The notes beneath the pieces are model-generated. The model was not told where the DNA came from, searched no databases, and saw only the letters and a list, made by a program, of their open reading frames with translations. Shown piece by piece: positions 23,601-37,300 of a DNA stretch of 64,000 nucleotides (position 1 is its first letter; every line of letters begins with the position of its first letter). The DNA comes from Ascidia mentula. Taxonomy: Eukaryota > Chordata > Ascidiacea > Phlebobranchia > Ascidiidae. The position numbers were made by a program, and so were the translations under genes. The stretch covers positions 1,741,001 to 1,805,000 of the forward strand of contig OX387199.1 of NCBI GenBank assembly GCA_947561715.1, given 5' to 3'.

Positions 23601-26600
23601 GCAACACTATTAATTAGACATTAGGAACTGTTTCTTTTTATGTACTCAACTAAACAACAATCCAAGTATGCTTCTTCCATTGTAATAAAGTTGTATTTGT
23701 TGTTACCCTAGTTTTGTCTTCATGTAATTATTCACCATATATTAGAATTCTGTCTTCTGGTGTACACTTTACTTGGTGATGTTAGCAACTCTAACATGTA
23801 TCTATAGCTTTGGTAATATTGCTTATTTTAGTTCTAATGTCCAATAAAATTAAAATCAATCAACTTACTTGATGTTCAGAACTTGACAAAGCATCAGCAA
23901 TTTTACACATGTTTGGGCCAGCAATATTACAACCAGACAGAGACAGGGTTTCAATCAAGTGAGCAATTGATGCTATTGCAGATGCAGCTTCATCATTGAT
24001 GTTGTTGTTGTCAAGAGTGAGTGATTTAAGCTGAACAAACAATAATATCAAATGCATTATTGCATAAAAAGAATCTGCCTAAGTTTAGTCTGTATGAATG
24101 CTTCTTCTGCATGTTGTACTACTGTTGCACATTTGTTGCCTTCCTTGCCAGAGCAACTTTTATGCAAATGGTTATATTTAAAATTACAAAAATAAATTTT
24201 GCCCTAGAGGATAAGTTTTCCCTTTGCTTCATTATTACCAAGGAATGATGAGTTTAACTTGTATATAATAGGCAAAGACTATTTCTGCATTATATTAGTT
24301 TTAATGTTAAGCACCATTTGGTGTTTGGGAAACCTAGCTTCAAAGTTTACATTAACAATATAAGATACAGCATTTACTTTTGATGACAAAACTGAAAGTT
24401 TTTTATCTACATACAACTTACTGGTTTCTCAGGTTGTGATATGGAGTTTGCAATCTTACAAATTCCACCACTTGTCATCTTACAACCCCGCAGAGACAGA
24501 TTCTCAAACCACTGAATACATGAAGCAATAGCAGATGCACTTTCATCGTCAACTGTGTTTCCATCAAGATTCAATAATTTCATCTGTAACAAACATAATT
24601 GTTTTGTTGATATTGCCTTTTGGCAAAACTCAGATAATCAGGATGCAACAAATTAAAAAGTCAAGAGAGAAGATGGCATTGTTCATGCCTAAAAAATGCA
24701 AGTTGTGAATAAAATTAGTTTTAACTTGCATCCTTTTCTTAAACCATTTAACTAATCACAAAAAACACTTGTCATGACAAGTTTTAACAATCGTGTGCAA
24801 AACTAATATACCTTCTGTCTAATTGTTTCAGTGACTTTTGAGAATGCAAAGTTACTGACATTTTTTATGGTAAGTTCAAGTGCTGGACGAAATAAATGCA
24901 TAACACAAGACAAAGCACAAGCTTCTTTATCACCATGCACTGCAAGTTGGTCTGGAATATAATCAACCTAAAAACAAATTCAATTGGTTTTTACAAAGAA
25001 TTATATAATATTATCTTTGCAGAGATTCTTTAGACCAGAGATCCTCAAATTTAGGAGGTTATGTCCCTTACAATCAACTTACCCATGTCAAAATTTATGT
25101 AAACTGAAATATATTTCAATATCATACACATTGATATAATTATGAAATGCTGGACTTAAGTAGTCAATGTACTAGCACCACACAGTTGGTAAGTTTTTTG
25201 TTTTCTGTGATCACATTCATTTTTTTTAAGAATAGATCTATCATGAAATGGTTATGCCATTGCTGATTCTCATTCATTCCTTTGTGACCAAGAGGAACAA
25301 AAACAAGTTTTTTTTTTAAATTTCCCAAACCTGAAAGACTGATTTCACATATTCTTGTTGCTCATTTCCTTCTTTTAGTTGACCCTAAAAAAGTAGATGA
25401 GTCAATAACAAATTTAAAGTATAATTGCATATTAACCAATTAAACCTACTGTTTGGGCCTCTTATGTCCTCTATCTAACTTTTCTATACAAGCTGTTTTT
25501 TTACTTCCGAAATAGGTTCACTATAAAATAACTTGTACCTCAGAAACACAATGGAGCAAGTCACGTTTTCCAGCACTTCTTATGCCATTTTTTGAAATTT
25601 TAAACTTGGACACAAAAAGCTTGTGAAACTTGGACACATAAAGCAATGGCAACACAGATCTTGAAATTGCAATTTTGCCAATATCCAAAGAAGTTTTCAC
25701 CTACCATGTAAAAATAACATTTTTTTGTATAGTTCATAAATTGGAGATTTGTTAAAAAAAACAATTGTTTAAATTTGTCAGTTTGTAAGTGTTTATACTT
25801 TGATAGAAGCCACAACAGTCACATACTTAACAATCACGAATCTTAGATCTATAAACAGCAAAACAAGATGGAGACTACATTAAGTAAACCACAATAACAA
25901 ACACTCCGATTTGTTACACCCCAGAAAAGCATTTTCGCCACATCGGTAAAGTGCATGCTTGAATTGCAGTTAGCAAACTTCCAGACCCAAATTATCCGAC
26001 CAGATTTAATTGATAAATAACTAGATGTAACAAAAATTTGCTAATATTAAATCATAGAAATTGTCGAAGTTTAACATGAGTAAGTTTTCATATAGCTGGA
26101 AATTAAAAGCGTAGTTTAAAAAAAACTAACAACCTACAAAATGGATTTTCATAGTTTGTATCACATTACCAAGAAATATCCTACTCATGGAGACTTACGT
26201 ATTCAGACAATGCACAGCAGTGATGGAAACAAAGCTACTTCTTAAGTTTTTACCTTGTCTGGTGGTTCAAAAATTTTAACAAATTTTTTGAAGAGTTTAT
26301 TGGAAAAGCTTTCATCATCAATAATCAATTTTCCAGTAATTGTAAAGCTATCTCTTGCTTCAATTACTTGGGTGGTCACATTTGTGCAAATGGATAAGTC
26401 CTGAGAAAGACAAATAAGTTAATTTGCATTTTAAAGATGTCATCTTCATCTAAATTATGTGTAATAATATATTGCCAAACCTGTATATGATTTTTCATTA
26501 GGTCCAGCAATATTTGAAAACTTCCATGATGGAATTTGCACCCTGCTGTAATTATAAGGTTATAGTTTTTTTTTGATTTTCTTAAAACACAACCAATACT

Positions 26601-28636
26601 ATAAGCATCAGTTGGAAATATGTTTCCGGTTAAAGGCAGTGTTTCTGGGAACAAATTCACAATGTCTGCATAGAATGCTGTATCATCAATTTCATGTAAC
26701 CATGAGCAAAATTGCACAAGTTCTTTTTCTTTAAATTCAGCTTTTTGTATAAAAAAAAGGCGCTTGAGTTGGTTTTTCTTTATAGACACTTGTTCATAGT
26801 TTCCCTGACTGAAGCAATCTTTTGTAGCCTTACCAACCTTGTCATTACAAAGACCAAAAATAAATTTTGTAACAACTTCCCATCTGCTTTTCTTTACTTC
26901 CAGAAGAAGTTCAGTAAACTCCTCAAGACTGGCAAAAAAGACAAGGTAACAAGCAGCAAAATATTCTAGCCATATTAGATGTGAGAAGTTGCTCATAATT
27001 TCAGAACTCATGATCTTCATGTGCCAGTTTTCCTTAATCACAAATCGCGCAAGAATCCCTGTTAACGTACGTTGCTCGATGCCCACTGCCTTAAGATCAT
27101 CTGTACTAAAAACAAACTTTCTGTCCCTAAAGCCATTCCAAGCCAATTTACATATCTTGCTTAAGTACTCTTGTATCTGTTTTTCTTTGGGATAATCCAG
27201 CTTTGTTTTTTTCTCTTCTCTTATAAAGTCCTGATCAAAATAATATTTAAATCCATTTGAATAAACATTAGTAAGAGAGTGAAATCGGCCATCGCCACCT
27301 TCTTTAAGACTGTTCCAGATGACAAATGCAATAAAAATGCATTTTGCTGGAACAAAACAAGAATACAAAAAGTTTGGATTGCCTGTTACAACATTCCATA
27401 CTTCATCTTTGTTATCTGTGCAAATCTGGTTGCAAAGTTTTTCTTGGGATTTTTTATTGAGTCCTGAAACCTCAGCAACAAACAATGGTCGGTGATCTGC
27501 ATTAATATCAAAAAAATGCTTTTGTCGTGAAGTGAAAACCTTTTTTGCACTTCGAAGCAAATCACCTCTCATAAGAGCATAGATATAGAGCAGAGGTTTG
27601 TTTGCTGCTTTTGGATCAAAGTTTGTGTATCTTAATTCCCAATTAGCTGCAGCCTCATCAAGACCATCTGCTGTAATTATTACCTTGGATTCATCAAGTA
27701 GATCGAGAAATGATTTTTTGTTGTGTTCTGCAATAGGTGATTTGGCATAGGAGTTAGTTGGCAAAGAATTTTTAAGCAAAAATTCTACAAATGTTGTGGG
27801 AGTATCAAAGTCAATGTATTTTACAGAAATGTAAAAACAAAACTGAATCCAATCAATATTCTTCATTGTGCCAGACACTGCTTTTTTAGTGATAACCTTG
27901 GATAATGTGGTTTTTCCAATTCCTGGCTGTCCAATTAATGCAACAGTGTTTGCATATTCAGGCTTTCTTTTATTGTCAGCTAATTTCTTTGCTTTTGCAA
28001 AAAGTTCTTCGACTAGTACTTTACTGTCCTGTTTTAAGTTAATCTTCTCATAATCTTGACTCCTGTTGTAATGTCCATCTTCATCACTGTATTGTGGAAT
28101 GCCTGCTTTCTTTTTACGATTGTTTGGAGGCTGTACTTCTTTTAATGGCATATCAGTTATATCCAAATCACAAACTTCAATATTCTGTTGTATCAACTTC
28201 TGATAACACACATGTCTGCATTTCTTTTTAACTGCATCAAGCAAAAAGCCCTGGATGACCAGTTCCTCTTCTGTAATAAAATTTTAAACATATTAGATTA
28301 GTCAAGATAGTTTCAAGGTGGAAAGTGTTAATAGGGTATTTGTAAATTACATTTCTATGCTTTGGATGAACGCAGCATTAAAACTGTGTTATAGTGTTAA
28401 AACACAGTACCAAAACAGCATTTCATTTGCTGATGTAAATATCCGATATTGAAACTATGTGGGTGAAGGCCACTTGTAATAAATATATTCAGACTGTATT
28501 ATTTGTTTGCCTATACATCTATCAATTGTTCCATGAATTTGTGCAAAAAATAAATATTATTTCACAATCTATGTAACACAAAGTATCAAAAATATTACTT
28601 ACTCTTGGTAACATTGCAAGCATTACTGCACTCCAT
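17635..28636 (-). CDS. NLR-A: NACHT-LRR protein
   Basis: An NLR-type STAND NTPase, a family of cytoplasmic immune sensors. Exons 5' to 3': 28603-28636 (ATG, MECSNACNVTK), 26481-28270 (NACHT), 26254-26400, 25539-25700 (B), 25331-25384 (C), 24812-24967 (D), LRRs 24422-24583, 23869-24030, 23288-23452, then B 22925-23092, C 22746-22799, D 22235-22390, LRRs 21983-22144, 21684-21845, 21378-21539, 21072-21233, then B 20711-20878, C 20535-20585, D 20062-20214, LRR 18971-19132, a doubtful LRR piece near 18132-18199, and a last exon from 17925. After the NACHT exon the exons through 18971 are phase 0. The NACHT exon has Walker A GQPGIGKTT, Walker B VIITADGLDEA, sensor TSRQ and the FSHLIWLEYFAA block. 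No CARD, death or pyrin domain was seen. The last exon either reads to a stop at 17635 or splices at 17715. About 1,550 residues. Confidence 0.85.
18070..18312. repeat. Palindrome inside an NLR-A LRR exon
   Basis: Bases about 18070-18163 are repeated in inverse at about 18226-18312 with only a few mismatches; both arms include ATTACCTTGCTTGGATTTTT on one or other strand. The left arm holds the end of an LRR-like exon (LDVDGCGVTRVGVSELSAAV then a GT donor at 18126-18131). The inverted duplication begins at the 5' side of that exon, where no normal acceptor with a pyrimidine tract is visible. Confidence 0.8.
21072..21845 (-). repeat. Tandemly duplicated LRR exon and intron
   Basis: Three successive LRR exons (21684-21845, 21378-21539, 21072-21233) have a 306-base period. 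Bases 21136-21394 and 21442-21700 differ at one place that I can see, so exon end and whole intron were copied very recently or homogenised by gene conversion. The third unit is more diverged. Each exon encodes LTSLTLDNNKIDDE followed by NLSVxGC-type text. Confidence 0.9.
25970..26010. repeat. Relic of the GGCCGG-rich hAT-like family
   Basis: About 40 bases (CCAAATTATCCGACCAGATT and flanks) align with 62566-62605 of the element at 62227-62654. Only this piece is left in an NLR-A intron. Confidence 0.5.
26481..28270 (-). other. NACHT exon of NLR-A
   Basis: One 1790-base exon, entered at phase 1 (acceptor TTTATTACAG) and left at phase 0 (donor ACAG|GTTTGG). It carries a linker conserved with NLR-B (PQYSDEDGHYNRSQDYE), the P-loop, Walker B with DGLDEA, the NPNFLYSCFVPAKC stretch that resembles the NLR winged-helix entry, and a helical C-terminal part. 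All key nucleotide-binding residues are present, so ATP binding is expected from family knowledge. Confidence 0.92.
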
Positions 28637-30780
28637 TTATGTTGTTATTTGCCAGCAAACAAACTGTAGTGGTTGGAAAATTCCAATGTAGAAATGAATG
28701 CACAATTGTTCTCAACAAAATTCAAATTACTTTAAAGTGCAAAACTGGTTTACTAATTTATCAAATAAGGAACCTAGGGAATCAGAAAATTTACAGTAAG
28801 TTATGGAGCTAAGGAATGCAATGGAAGTAATGCACAGAAAGGGTTTTTGCAGCAAGCGAATAATAGAGATAAGAACATCAATATTATGTAAAACAGAGTT
28901 TCCCAAACTTGGTGCAGTAAAACATGACAACATGACAAGAAGAAACCTTATACACAGAGAAAAAAATTGAAAAGTTTGTATAATTTTAACAGATTAGATT
29001 TGTCCAAATCCATATATTTCAACTTAAAGAAGGTGGAAGGAAAACATTCACCACATGCTTGATGTCTGTAAGGAAGAATAGGAAGGATTAACAAAGGCAC
29101 AATGTCTGTTCTAGGTCAGATATAAAAACACAGGCTCACCACATCACAACTACTACAAATAATCACAATTTCACTTTCTTGTTTCACATGATTTTTTTTG
29201 TATTTTCGGGTTCAAGCCTCATTTTCAAATTCAGCAGTTTGACTTTTTTTTGTTATGTACAGGGTGTATTTGTTAAGGCAAACCAACTATTTGCTGAATC
29301 ATAATAAATTTCTGCATTTAATTAAAAACTATATAAAATTTTAGGAATACTAACCTACAACTAGTAAATATTTCGAAAAATAAGTAATTATTACATTAAA
29401 GACACCTGAAATGTAAACAATAGATTCTAAAATTACATTACACATGGATGTTATCACCAGAAGCTAAAGTTTAAAAGCTGCCGGTAAACAGAACCATACA
29501 AAACACTTTCATGTCGTTCAACGTTAAGGTAGTACCTGGGCTGGTATTGAATATTGCTATATAATCAACTATTTACTCTTGTTTGTGAATATTTGGTTTA
29601 AAAATCTGGAAGTTTCGTTCAAAAAAATTACTTCTCAAGTTTGAATTAAGTCTCTTGATTGAAGCGACTTGCGACCTTACGCAAAAGATTTCTATATACA
29701 CAGAAGGTTAAGTAGGTGGTACTTAAAGCCACATATCAATCCTATAATCCTAAGCGAATATGATTTTTACCTTTCAAGCATAACAGAAAACACCTGATAT
29801 GACGTCTCATTATGCAATTAGCATGTTTACAATATTTGTTCAAGAAAATAGAAAAGTCAGTGGTGAGGGACACTGTTTTTAGGAAATGTGGCAGTTGCAA
29901 TACGTTTATTGTTACAGAAATTAATGTAAATATACACGACCAGAAGAAGTACGCCACCGCATTTGCTAAAACATGAAAAGTTAAAGCAACCTAGAGCTGC
30001 TCTGACATTGCAACAGCGATTTTTCATGAACATATAAAGTTTACTTTTTTTATCAGCGAAACATGGAAGACCTTTTACACCTTTTTATTCTTATTTTTAT
30101 TTTTATACAGATTATTCTTTTTTTGTGATTTTATAAAAAATACAATAAATTTTTTGGCAAAAAATGCAGACAGGTGGTAAACTTCAACTGATTAAAATTA
30201 GCCCTCAAAAGTGACTCAAACCTTATTCAGTTTTAATCACTAGAGCACATTTATCAGATAAATGAGGCACAGAGCAATTTTTTAGCTTTTAATTGTTATA
30301 TTTTTAACGTTGTGATTGTGCAGTTACGATTGGCAGGTTGTAATATGTATTATCAACAAACAAACTGATCATTCCTGAGGTTTTTTTACAATTTATAAGT
30401 TCATATTTTTCCGGTTTCAGGTTCAAGTCTAAGTGTAAATGAAGATGCAAATCCCGATTTTGCCTGGATGAATTTTTGTTCATAATCCAATCAGATGCTT
30501 ACCTGTAAAATCCAGACCAGTTGTATTCCGGTTATAAACATGATTCATATTCTTTTCATCAGATATGTTTGGATGATGGATTTCGTCTTACCAACCAATG
30601 TTTGGTGAGCGTTGTAGTCTGTATTATTACCAGAACTCCAATTTAGGCTTCTGCGAATCACATTGTATGTCAGCTTTTTGCCAATTAATTTGGTTATGTG
30701 GGCTCTGGACGAACATATTGCCCAATCTAATGTTGTGCTTAATTTATTTAACATCATTTATGCACATCACTATCATCAGT
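28637..30780. other. Intergenic stretch between NLR-A and NLR-B
   Basis: No gene recognised. A hAT-like left end (CAGAGTTTCCCAAACTTGGTG, near 28893) is the only repeat signal. It should contain the NLR-A promoter, but no core element could be assigned. Confidence 0.45.
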
Positions 30781-30781
30781 G

Positions 30782-30960
30782 GACCTCAGTCGGTAGAGCA
30801 GTGGACTTAGTAAGAACAGGGCCATGAGTTCAAATCTCACAGGGAGCTTAATTTTATCCCCAAATAATGGCCTGTGCCATGGGGCGATCCTGCCTTGTCA
30901 TGCAATTGCATGAAACATGTCTGTGTTTACTTAGTGTCATTATCTGTTACCAGGCCACTC
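30782..30960 (+). repeat. Second tRNA-like repeat type
   Basis: A tRNA-like core with A-box text CTCAGTCGGTAGAGCAG and B-box text GAGTTCAAATCTCAC, followed by a body with GGGGCGATCCTGCC. That body motif also occurs at about 15133-15147, next to the tRNA-bearing repeat at 14771-15085. The cloverleaf is degraded in the anticodon region, so this is not a working tRNA gene. Confidence 0.6.
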
Positions 30961-31334
30961 AAGAGCGGGGACCACGAATTGCAAACCGGGGCCGACAAAC
31001 ACAATTGTTTGCCTTGAAACTATGGAAAATCCATCGTAAAGTGATCTTCAAAAACAGTCCTTGAACACCACATATTTTCTTTCAGTTCTTGAATACATGA
31101 GTTAATTTGACTTAACATGATCAAAAGTATGAAGGTTTGTTGTTTTCTGTACAACGATGTCATCCTCACCATGTCAATATAAACAAATACAAGGATATTT
31201 ATTATAAGGGTAATCAAATGACAACTAATAACTGAGATCGTGACAGACAGTACAAGAAATATCAAACATGTTTGATAACTTGTCACAAATAACAAGGATG
31301 GGTAGTACATGTAAGTAGCAGCTACCATACTTAC

Positions 31335-34300
31335 AGGGTCTTCCAGGTTGGAAAAAATTGTTTTGAAGTCTTTATCTGTGCGTCCCCATTGGACAACAAG
31401 TTCATCTTTTATTTTGTGAACAGATTTGAGTAAGGTTTTTGCCGCAACACCATGTATGTTATTGACACAAAGATCGAACTTCCTTATCTGAAAATAGAAT
31501 GGTATATAAAGCAAAAGTACTATGTTTGACCAAATCTGTGTATTCAGTAAATATCACAACAGTTTGCAGAAAACGATATGTCAAAAAATACCCATTTTGC
31601 TTAAAAAAATGAGTTATTCTCTATAAAAAATTTATTTTCAGTCGAATGTAGATCTTTCATTCATCTGTTTGGCTCCATAAAGGCAGAAAGCTCAATTTGC
31701 AATAAAACAATAGTGCAACTAAATATATAATCAACATTTAACAAGTACAGTTACTGATAACTTCACATTAATACTGTTGACCCTACATAAAAAAAGTGTG
31801 GAAAAAAAATCTGCAATTCGATCAAATGCCTACTATCGAAAAAAGGTCTCACAAATTAAATTAAATTTCAGACTTCAATACCTCTTTTTTGCAATTAACC
31901 TTTGTCAAGCACTTCTTCCACTATTATGAGTAAAATGATTCCAAGAATGACAAAAAATACAGAATACACTTTTTAGTTTCATTTTGAAAGATATAATTAG
32001 TCGCATACAACTTACTGGTTTCTTAAGTTGTGATATGGAATTTGCAATCTTACAGATTCCACCACTTGTCATCTCACAACATCGCAGAGACAGATTCTCA
32101 ATCCACTGAATACATGAAGCAATAACAGATGCACTTTCATTATCAACTGTGTTATAATCAAGATTCAACGATGTCATCTGAAACAAACAATAATGTTAAA
32201 ATATAAAGTTGCTATTGCTGCCAGGCATATTATACTTCAATTGTCTGTTCTTATGGCACTTTGAAATGTAACTTGTATTGACCGACGTTTCGCCTGCTAT
32301 CCACCAAGAAAATGAACCAACCAGAAAAAATAACGCTAACATGGCTTGTGAAATCACATGATGTTATTGAAACAACAGTTGTTGTAAAGCACCGGTTAAT
32401 ACAAGCACTGTTCCTTATCATTAACACAGCGATTGTTCTTGTGGATATGGAGCGCTTCTAGGAAAAGGCGCTTTGTATGATCCACCTCCCTTTCCAGAAC
32501 TTTGGCCTTGTCGAAGGCAATCCGATGACCTTTTTAAGGCAGCATGCGACGATGCTCCTTAATTCTGGTTTTTAGGGCTCTTCTGGTTTCCCTGATGTAG
32601 ACACCCTCGCACTCTCCACATGGAATTGAGTAAATCCATCCTTTTGGTTCCGCTGCTTCCATGGCAATGGGGTACGACAATATACTACGGAGTGTTGTAT
32701 GGGGCCTAATGTAGACCCTAATCCCATAATCGGTCGGCATCCGCTGTAAAGTCTCAAGGAGTGTGGGGATATAGGAAGAACCACCGTACCGCAGGTTGGC
32801 GTCGGGTCTTTTGGTGTGACGGACGATCTTTCACGTGATATCCATGAGGGATATGAGTTTTCCAGCATCGGGCCTCGGATTTTATTGATCTTTTCGACAA
32901 ACAAGATCATGTCTTAGAGATCAATATCATCTGAGACGCGCTGCGGGAAAAAGCCCAGGTTCTGAAAATGGAGGTGGATCATACAAAGCGCCTTTTCCTA
33001 GAAGCGCTCCATATCCACAAGAACAATCGCTGTGTTAATGATAAGGAACAGTGCTTGTATTAACCGGTGCTTTACAACAACTGTTGTTTCCCGCCCTTTT
33101 AATAACAACATGTGATTTCACAAGCCATGTTAGAGTTATTTTTTCGGATTGGTACGTTTTTAGGGTGATGGTTGTGGGCTGTACCATTACCCTGAGGAAG
33201 CCTTGTTGGATAGCAGGCGAAACGTCGGTGAATACAAGTTGTGTTTATATGTGCCAAAAGAACAAACTATTAAAAAAATAATGTTAAAATTTCAAACAAT
33301 TTATGTATTTGTTTTCACAAAAACTCTTGATCAAGTTGCCTAATGTCCATGTATGCTGGTATTAAAATTTGAACACATGATGCCACTTAACAGAAAATAC
33401 ACTGTTTGACCCCAGAAAATAAAACATACAATCAAACCAGGGAAGTGAGAGAAACGCAGTAAAAATGAGTCACAAGCAAGAGTGTCGGCCTAATTAAAAA
33501 GCCAAAAAATCACAGGGATACCCGTCAGCCTTAAATATATATATATAAACATAGAAAACCTGTTGTTTTATTGTTTTGGCAACTTCTTGGATTGCAGAGT
33601 TACTGACATTTTCCATAGTAAGTTCCAGAGTTGGAGGAAATAAATGCATGACCCATGACAAAGCACAAGCTTCTTCATCACCATCCACTGTAAGCTGGTT
33701 TGGAAAGAAATCAACCTGAAAACAATAAAACCAGTTTAGTTAAAGTTCTTCTAAACCATTTTTATGTACAATTTAATTACTTGACAGCAGTACAATGTAC
33801 AAAAAAAATTAAAAAAAAACAGTGCACCGGCAATTACTGAAAGTTGTCAAATGTAAATTTGGCAAAAGTTTGGCTTTTGTATGTAGCACATTTTTGTGTA
33901 ATCTGCAACTTTTTATGTAGTTTTTTTGCAAAAAAAACAAAGCAATGCCTTTTACCATGTATACTTTTTCATTGGTGCAAAAAAAATAATTAGGAATAGA
34001 TGAATATTTATGAACATGAAAAAGGGATTTCTAAACATTATTCAAACCTCAAATGCTGTTGTAAAGTAGATTTCAACAAGGGTCACAGGGTGCTCTAAAC
34101 TCTAAAAGATAAATAGACAATGTTTTGTTGAATGCAAATCTAAATATTTATGTTATCTGAATACAGATGGCCACTATTTCGATCTACTAGGTCTCATTTT
34201 TGCAGCTTGATGTGACCTAATAGGTTGAAACAGTGGTATCTGTCTGCAGCTCACATAATTCATAATATTGGATCCATATTGCTTTTATTTATAATCTAAA

Positions 34301-37300
34301 ATGTTTGGATCAAAATTCATTTGAGTGCACTGTATTTCTCTGAAGCAACAGGCTTTGGATCAATATAGTTTGTTGAAAGTGCTCCAAACACTTGGTTTCA
34401 CGTACATGGCTAATACCAGTTTCCAAGATTTGGGTGTTACTGATATTTTATTCCTTCCTTACATTGACACACTTCAAAAAATACCTGTAGTGCATAAGAA
34501 AAGAGATCAACCATCCCGAAAGATTTAATTCCATTCTCTGATACCCTGAACTTTGTTACAATCAGCTTGTTAACATGTGATGTTGCTTGATTTGAAAGCA
34601 ATTGCAGAAGTGAATTTGAAACTTGATTTCCACTGATATCCAGAGTCTCCATCTATCAGATTAATGCCATTTTAGCTTCATGAAAAGAATTTCTATATAC
34701 CATGTACTATATAACAAGAGGGCCTCATGTTTTTAATGTCTTTTTTATTACAGTTGGATGACAAAACTACAGACTCCAAAATGTAAGTGTGTCAAACCAC
34801 AAACTAACAGAAAAAGGTTATTTTCATCAAAATCCAAAACATTAACTTACTTGATGTTGAGATCTAAATAAAGCAGCAACAATTTTATGCATGGTTGGGC
34901 CAGCAATATTACAACCAGACAGAGACAGGTTCTTGATCAAGTGAACAATTGATGCTATTGCACATGCAGCTTCATCATCAGTTATGTTGTTATCAAGGGT
35001 GAGTGATGTAAGCTAATACAAAATAGCAATCATTTTGGTTTTAAATGTTTGCTATCACACAAAACATAAATATGTTTCCTATGGTTTTGTTTTCTTTTAT
35101 ATATCAGCTTTATATCATGTATAAGTTTAAGAAGAGTTCTCAAATGGCCTGAGTATCAGTTTCAATGTTAATAAAATGAGAAACTTACTTGACGTTGAGA
35201 TTCCAAGAAAGCATCAGCAATTTTACACATGCTGGGACCAACAATATGATAATGAGACAGAGACAGGTTTTCAATAAAGTGAACACTTGATGCTATTGCA
35301 GATGCAGCTTCATCATTCAATTCAATGCCATTTAGGGTGAGTGAAGTAATCTGAATATAAAATATTAACAAATTCTGATTCAATTTGACGACAACACTAC
35401 AACACAGACATATAATGATTTTAACGACACTTTTAATTTTCTGCCTTTTTCAGAATTGCCCCTGAATTTAACAATTTTATTTTGATGTTGAAGATAAAAC
35501 TAGTAAGTTTTTTCGTCTGTGAACATCATTATCATGGCAACTAATTCAGCTGAGGTTTTTTACTTAGCATTCATGTTAAGTTATTTTTTATTAATTTTGT
35601 GTAATTAATAAACTGCCAAACTCAACCATAATGTAACAAATTCCACTATAAGATGTCATGTTATATAAATGCTTGTGTTATCACACCACACAGAAGTAAA
35701 ATCCTTCATTTAATAAAAAGATTTTATAAAAATGGATGTAAACCAGTCGTTCTCTTTATTGTTTTCTTATTTAGTAAATCTGCTCCTGGGTGCCATGTTA
35801 CAATATATTTTGTTTGCTATAAAAAGGCTACATAAGTTAGTTTCCATTGTAAAATGAGACAACATTTTTTAAAAACAGAGATTTATCAATCTCTTGGCAC
35901 ACATGTTGACATGTTGCCGTAGAACCCCTGATGATTAAAAATCCAAGGGTATAAACTTAATCCTACTTAAAATACATTTCACCCTGTTTTCTTTCGATAT
36001 CTTGCCCACAAAAAATGCAAACCTTCTGTTTTATAGCATCCACAACTCCGTGGATTGCAGAGTTACTGACATAACCAATGGTAAGTTCCATTGTTGGAGG
36101 AAATAAATGAATGACACATGACAAAGCACAAGCTTCTACATCACCATCCACTGTAAGCTGGTTTGGGATAGAATCAACCTGTGAACAATCATAGAGGTCT
36201 GGTGGAGTTTTGGGCAATTACCACTAGATGGGTAAATTGAAGCAGTCACAAAAAGAACAACTTTATTCTTAACTACCGAAAAAATACATTACAGTTTGTT
36301 TAAAAATCTGGAAATAAAACTTTATCACATTAACTTTTTGTGGTGTCATTAAATCTATTTGTTTACAGCTAACGAACATTATAAGAAAAGATCAAGTTAA
36401 TACACATTTTCAAAACTATAACACAATAAACTTTCCAAACCTCAAATGTGGATTCAATATACTTTTTCACCAATATTTCTGGCTCCATTGAACCCTGAAA
36501 AAAATATTTATTTACCACAGCATAAAAATGAACGTTGGATCTACAAGCAACAACTAAGCCAAAATCATATTTCTTTTAACCATCAAGAAAACAAACATAT
36601 TTTATGCTACATACATGCTTTTACTAACACGGTCATACAATAATCATGCAATTGCTGTATATTTCAATTTATAAAATAAATTTTCATAAAAAAATACTAA
36701 CCTGGATTTTTGGGAGAAAAATATATTCCTAATAATTGTTGCAGATTTTGTGTTATTGCAATGTCACTTTACCTTTATTATATCTGGAAACACATCAACT
36801 TTTCCACATGCTTCAATTCTTTTTTGTGATATTTTGAACTTTGTTACAATCAGCTTTTTAACATGGTTTAAAAGCAATTTTAGACAAGATATTGAAATTG
36901 GAAGTCCGCTGATATCAAGAGAGTCCACCTAATTAAAAAACAAAAGACGTAAAAATTAAAATGAACATATCTTTTGTAGTGCATGAGGAAATATTTTTTT
37001 TAACTTACTGGTTGGTCAAGCTTGGATATAGTTGTTGCAAGTTGTGTCATTGAAGTACAGCTTACTTTGCAACCACTTAATGAGAGACTTTTTGTAACTT
37101 TTGCACATGAAGCTATTGCATTTGCACTTTCATCACCAACTGTGAAACCTCTCAGCACCAGTGACCGCAACTACAATATTGTGGTTATAAAGCACATGTA
37201 CACAGTGTAGCACAAAAATTATAATTTAGAACCAAACACAAGAAAGTAATAACTTTGTACATCAGTAGCAATTGCAGTTATGACAAAATCAAACAACTCT

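Noticed and set aside
26712-28053. Plus-strand frames opposite the NLR-A NACHT exon
   Set aside because: Antisense shadows of a 1.8-kb coding exon; the same applies opposite the NLR-B exon.
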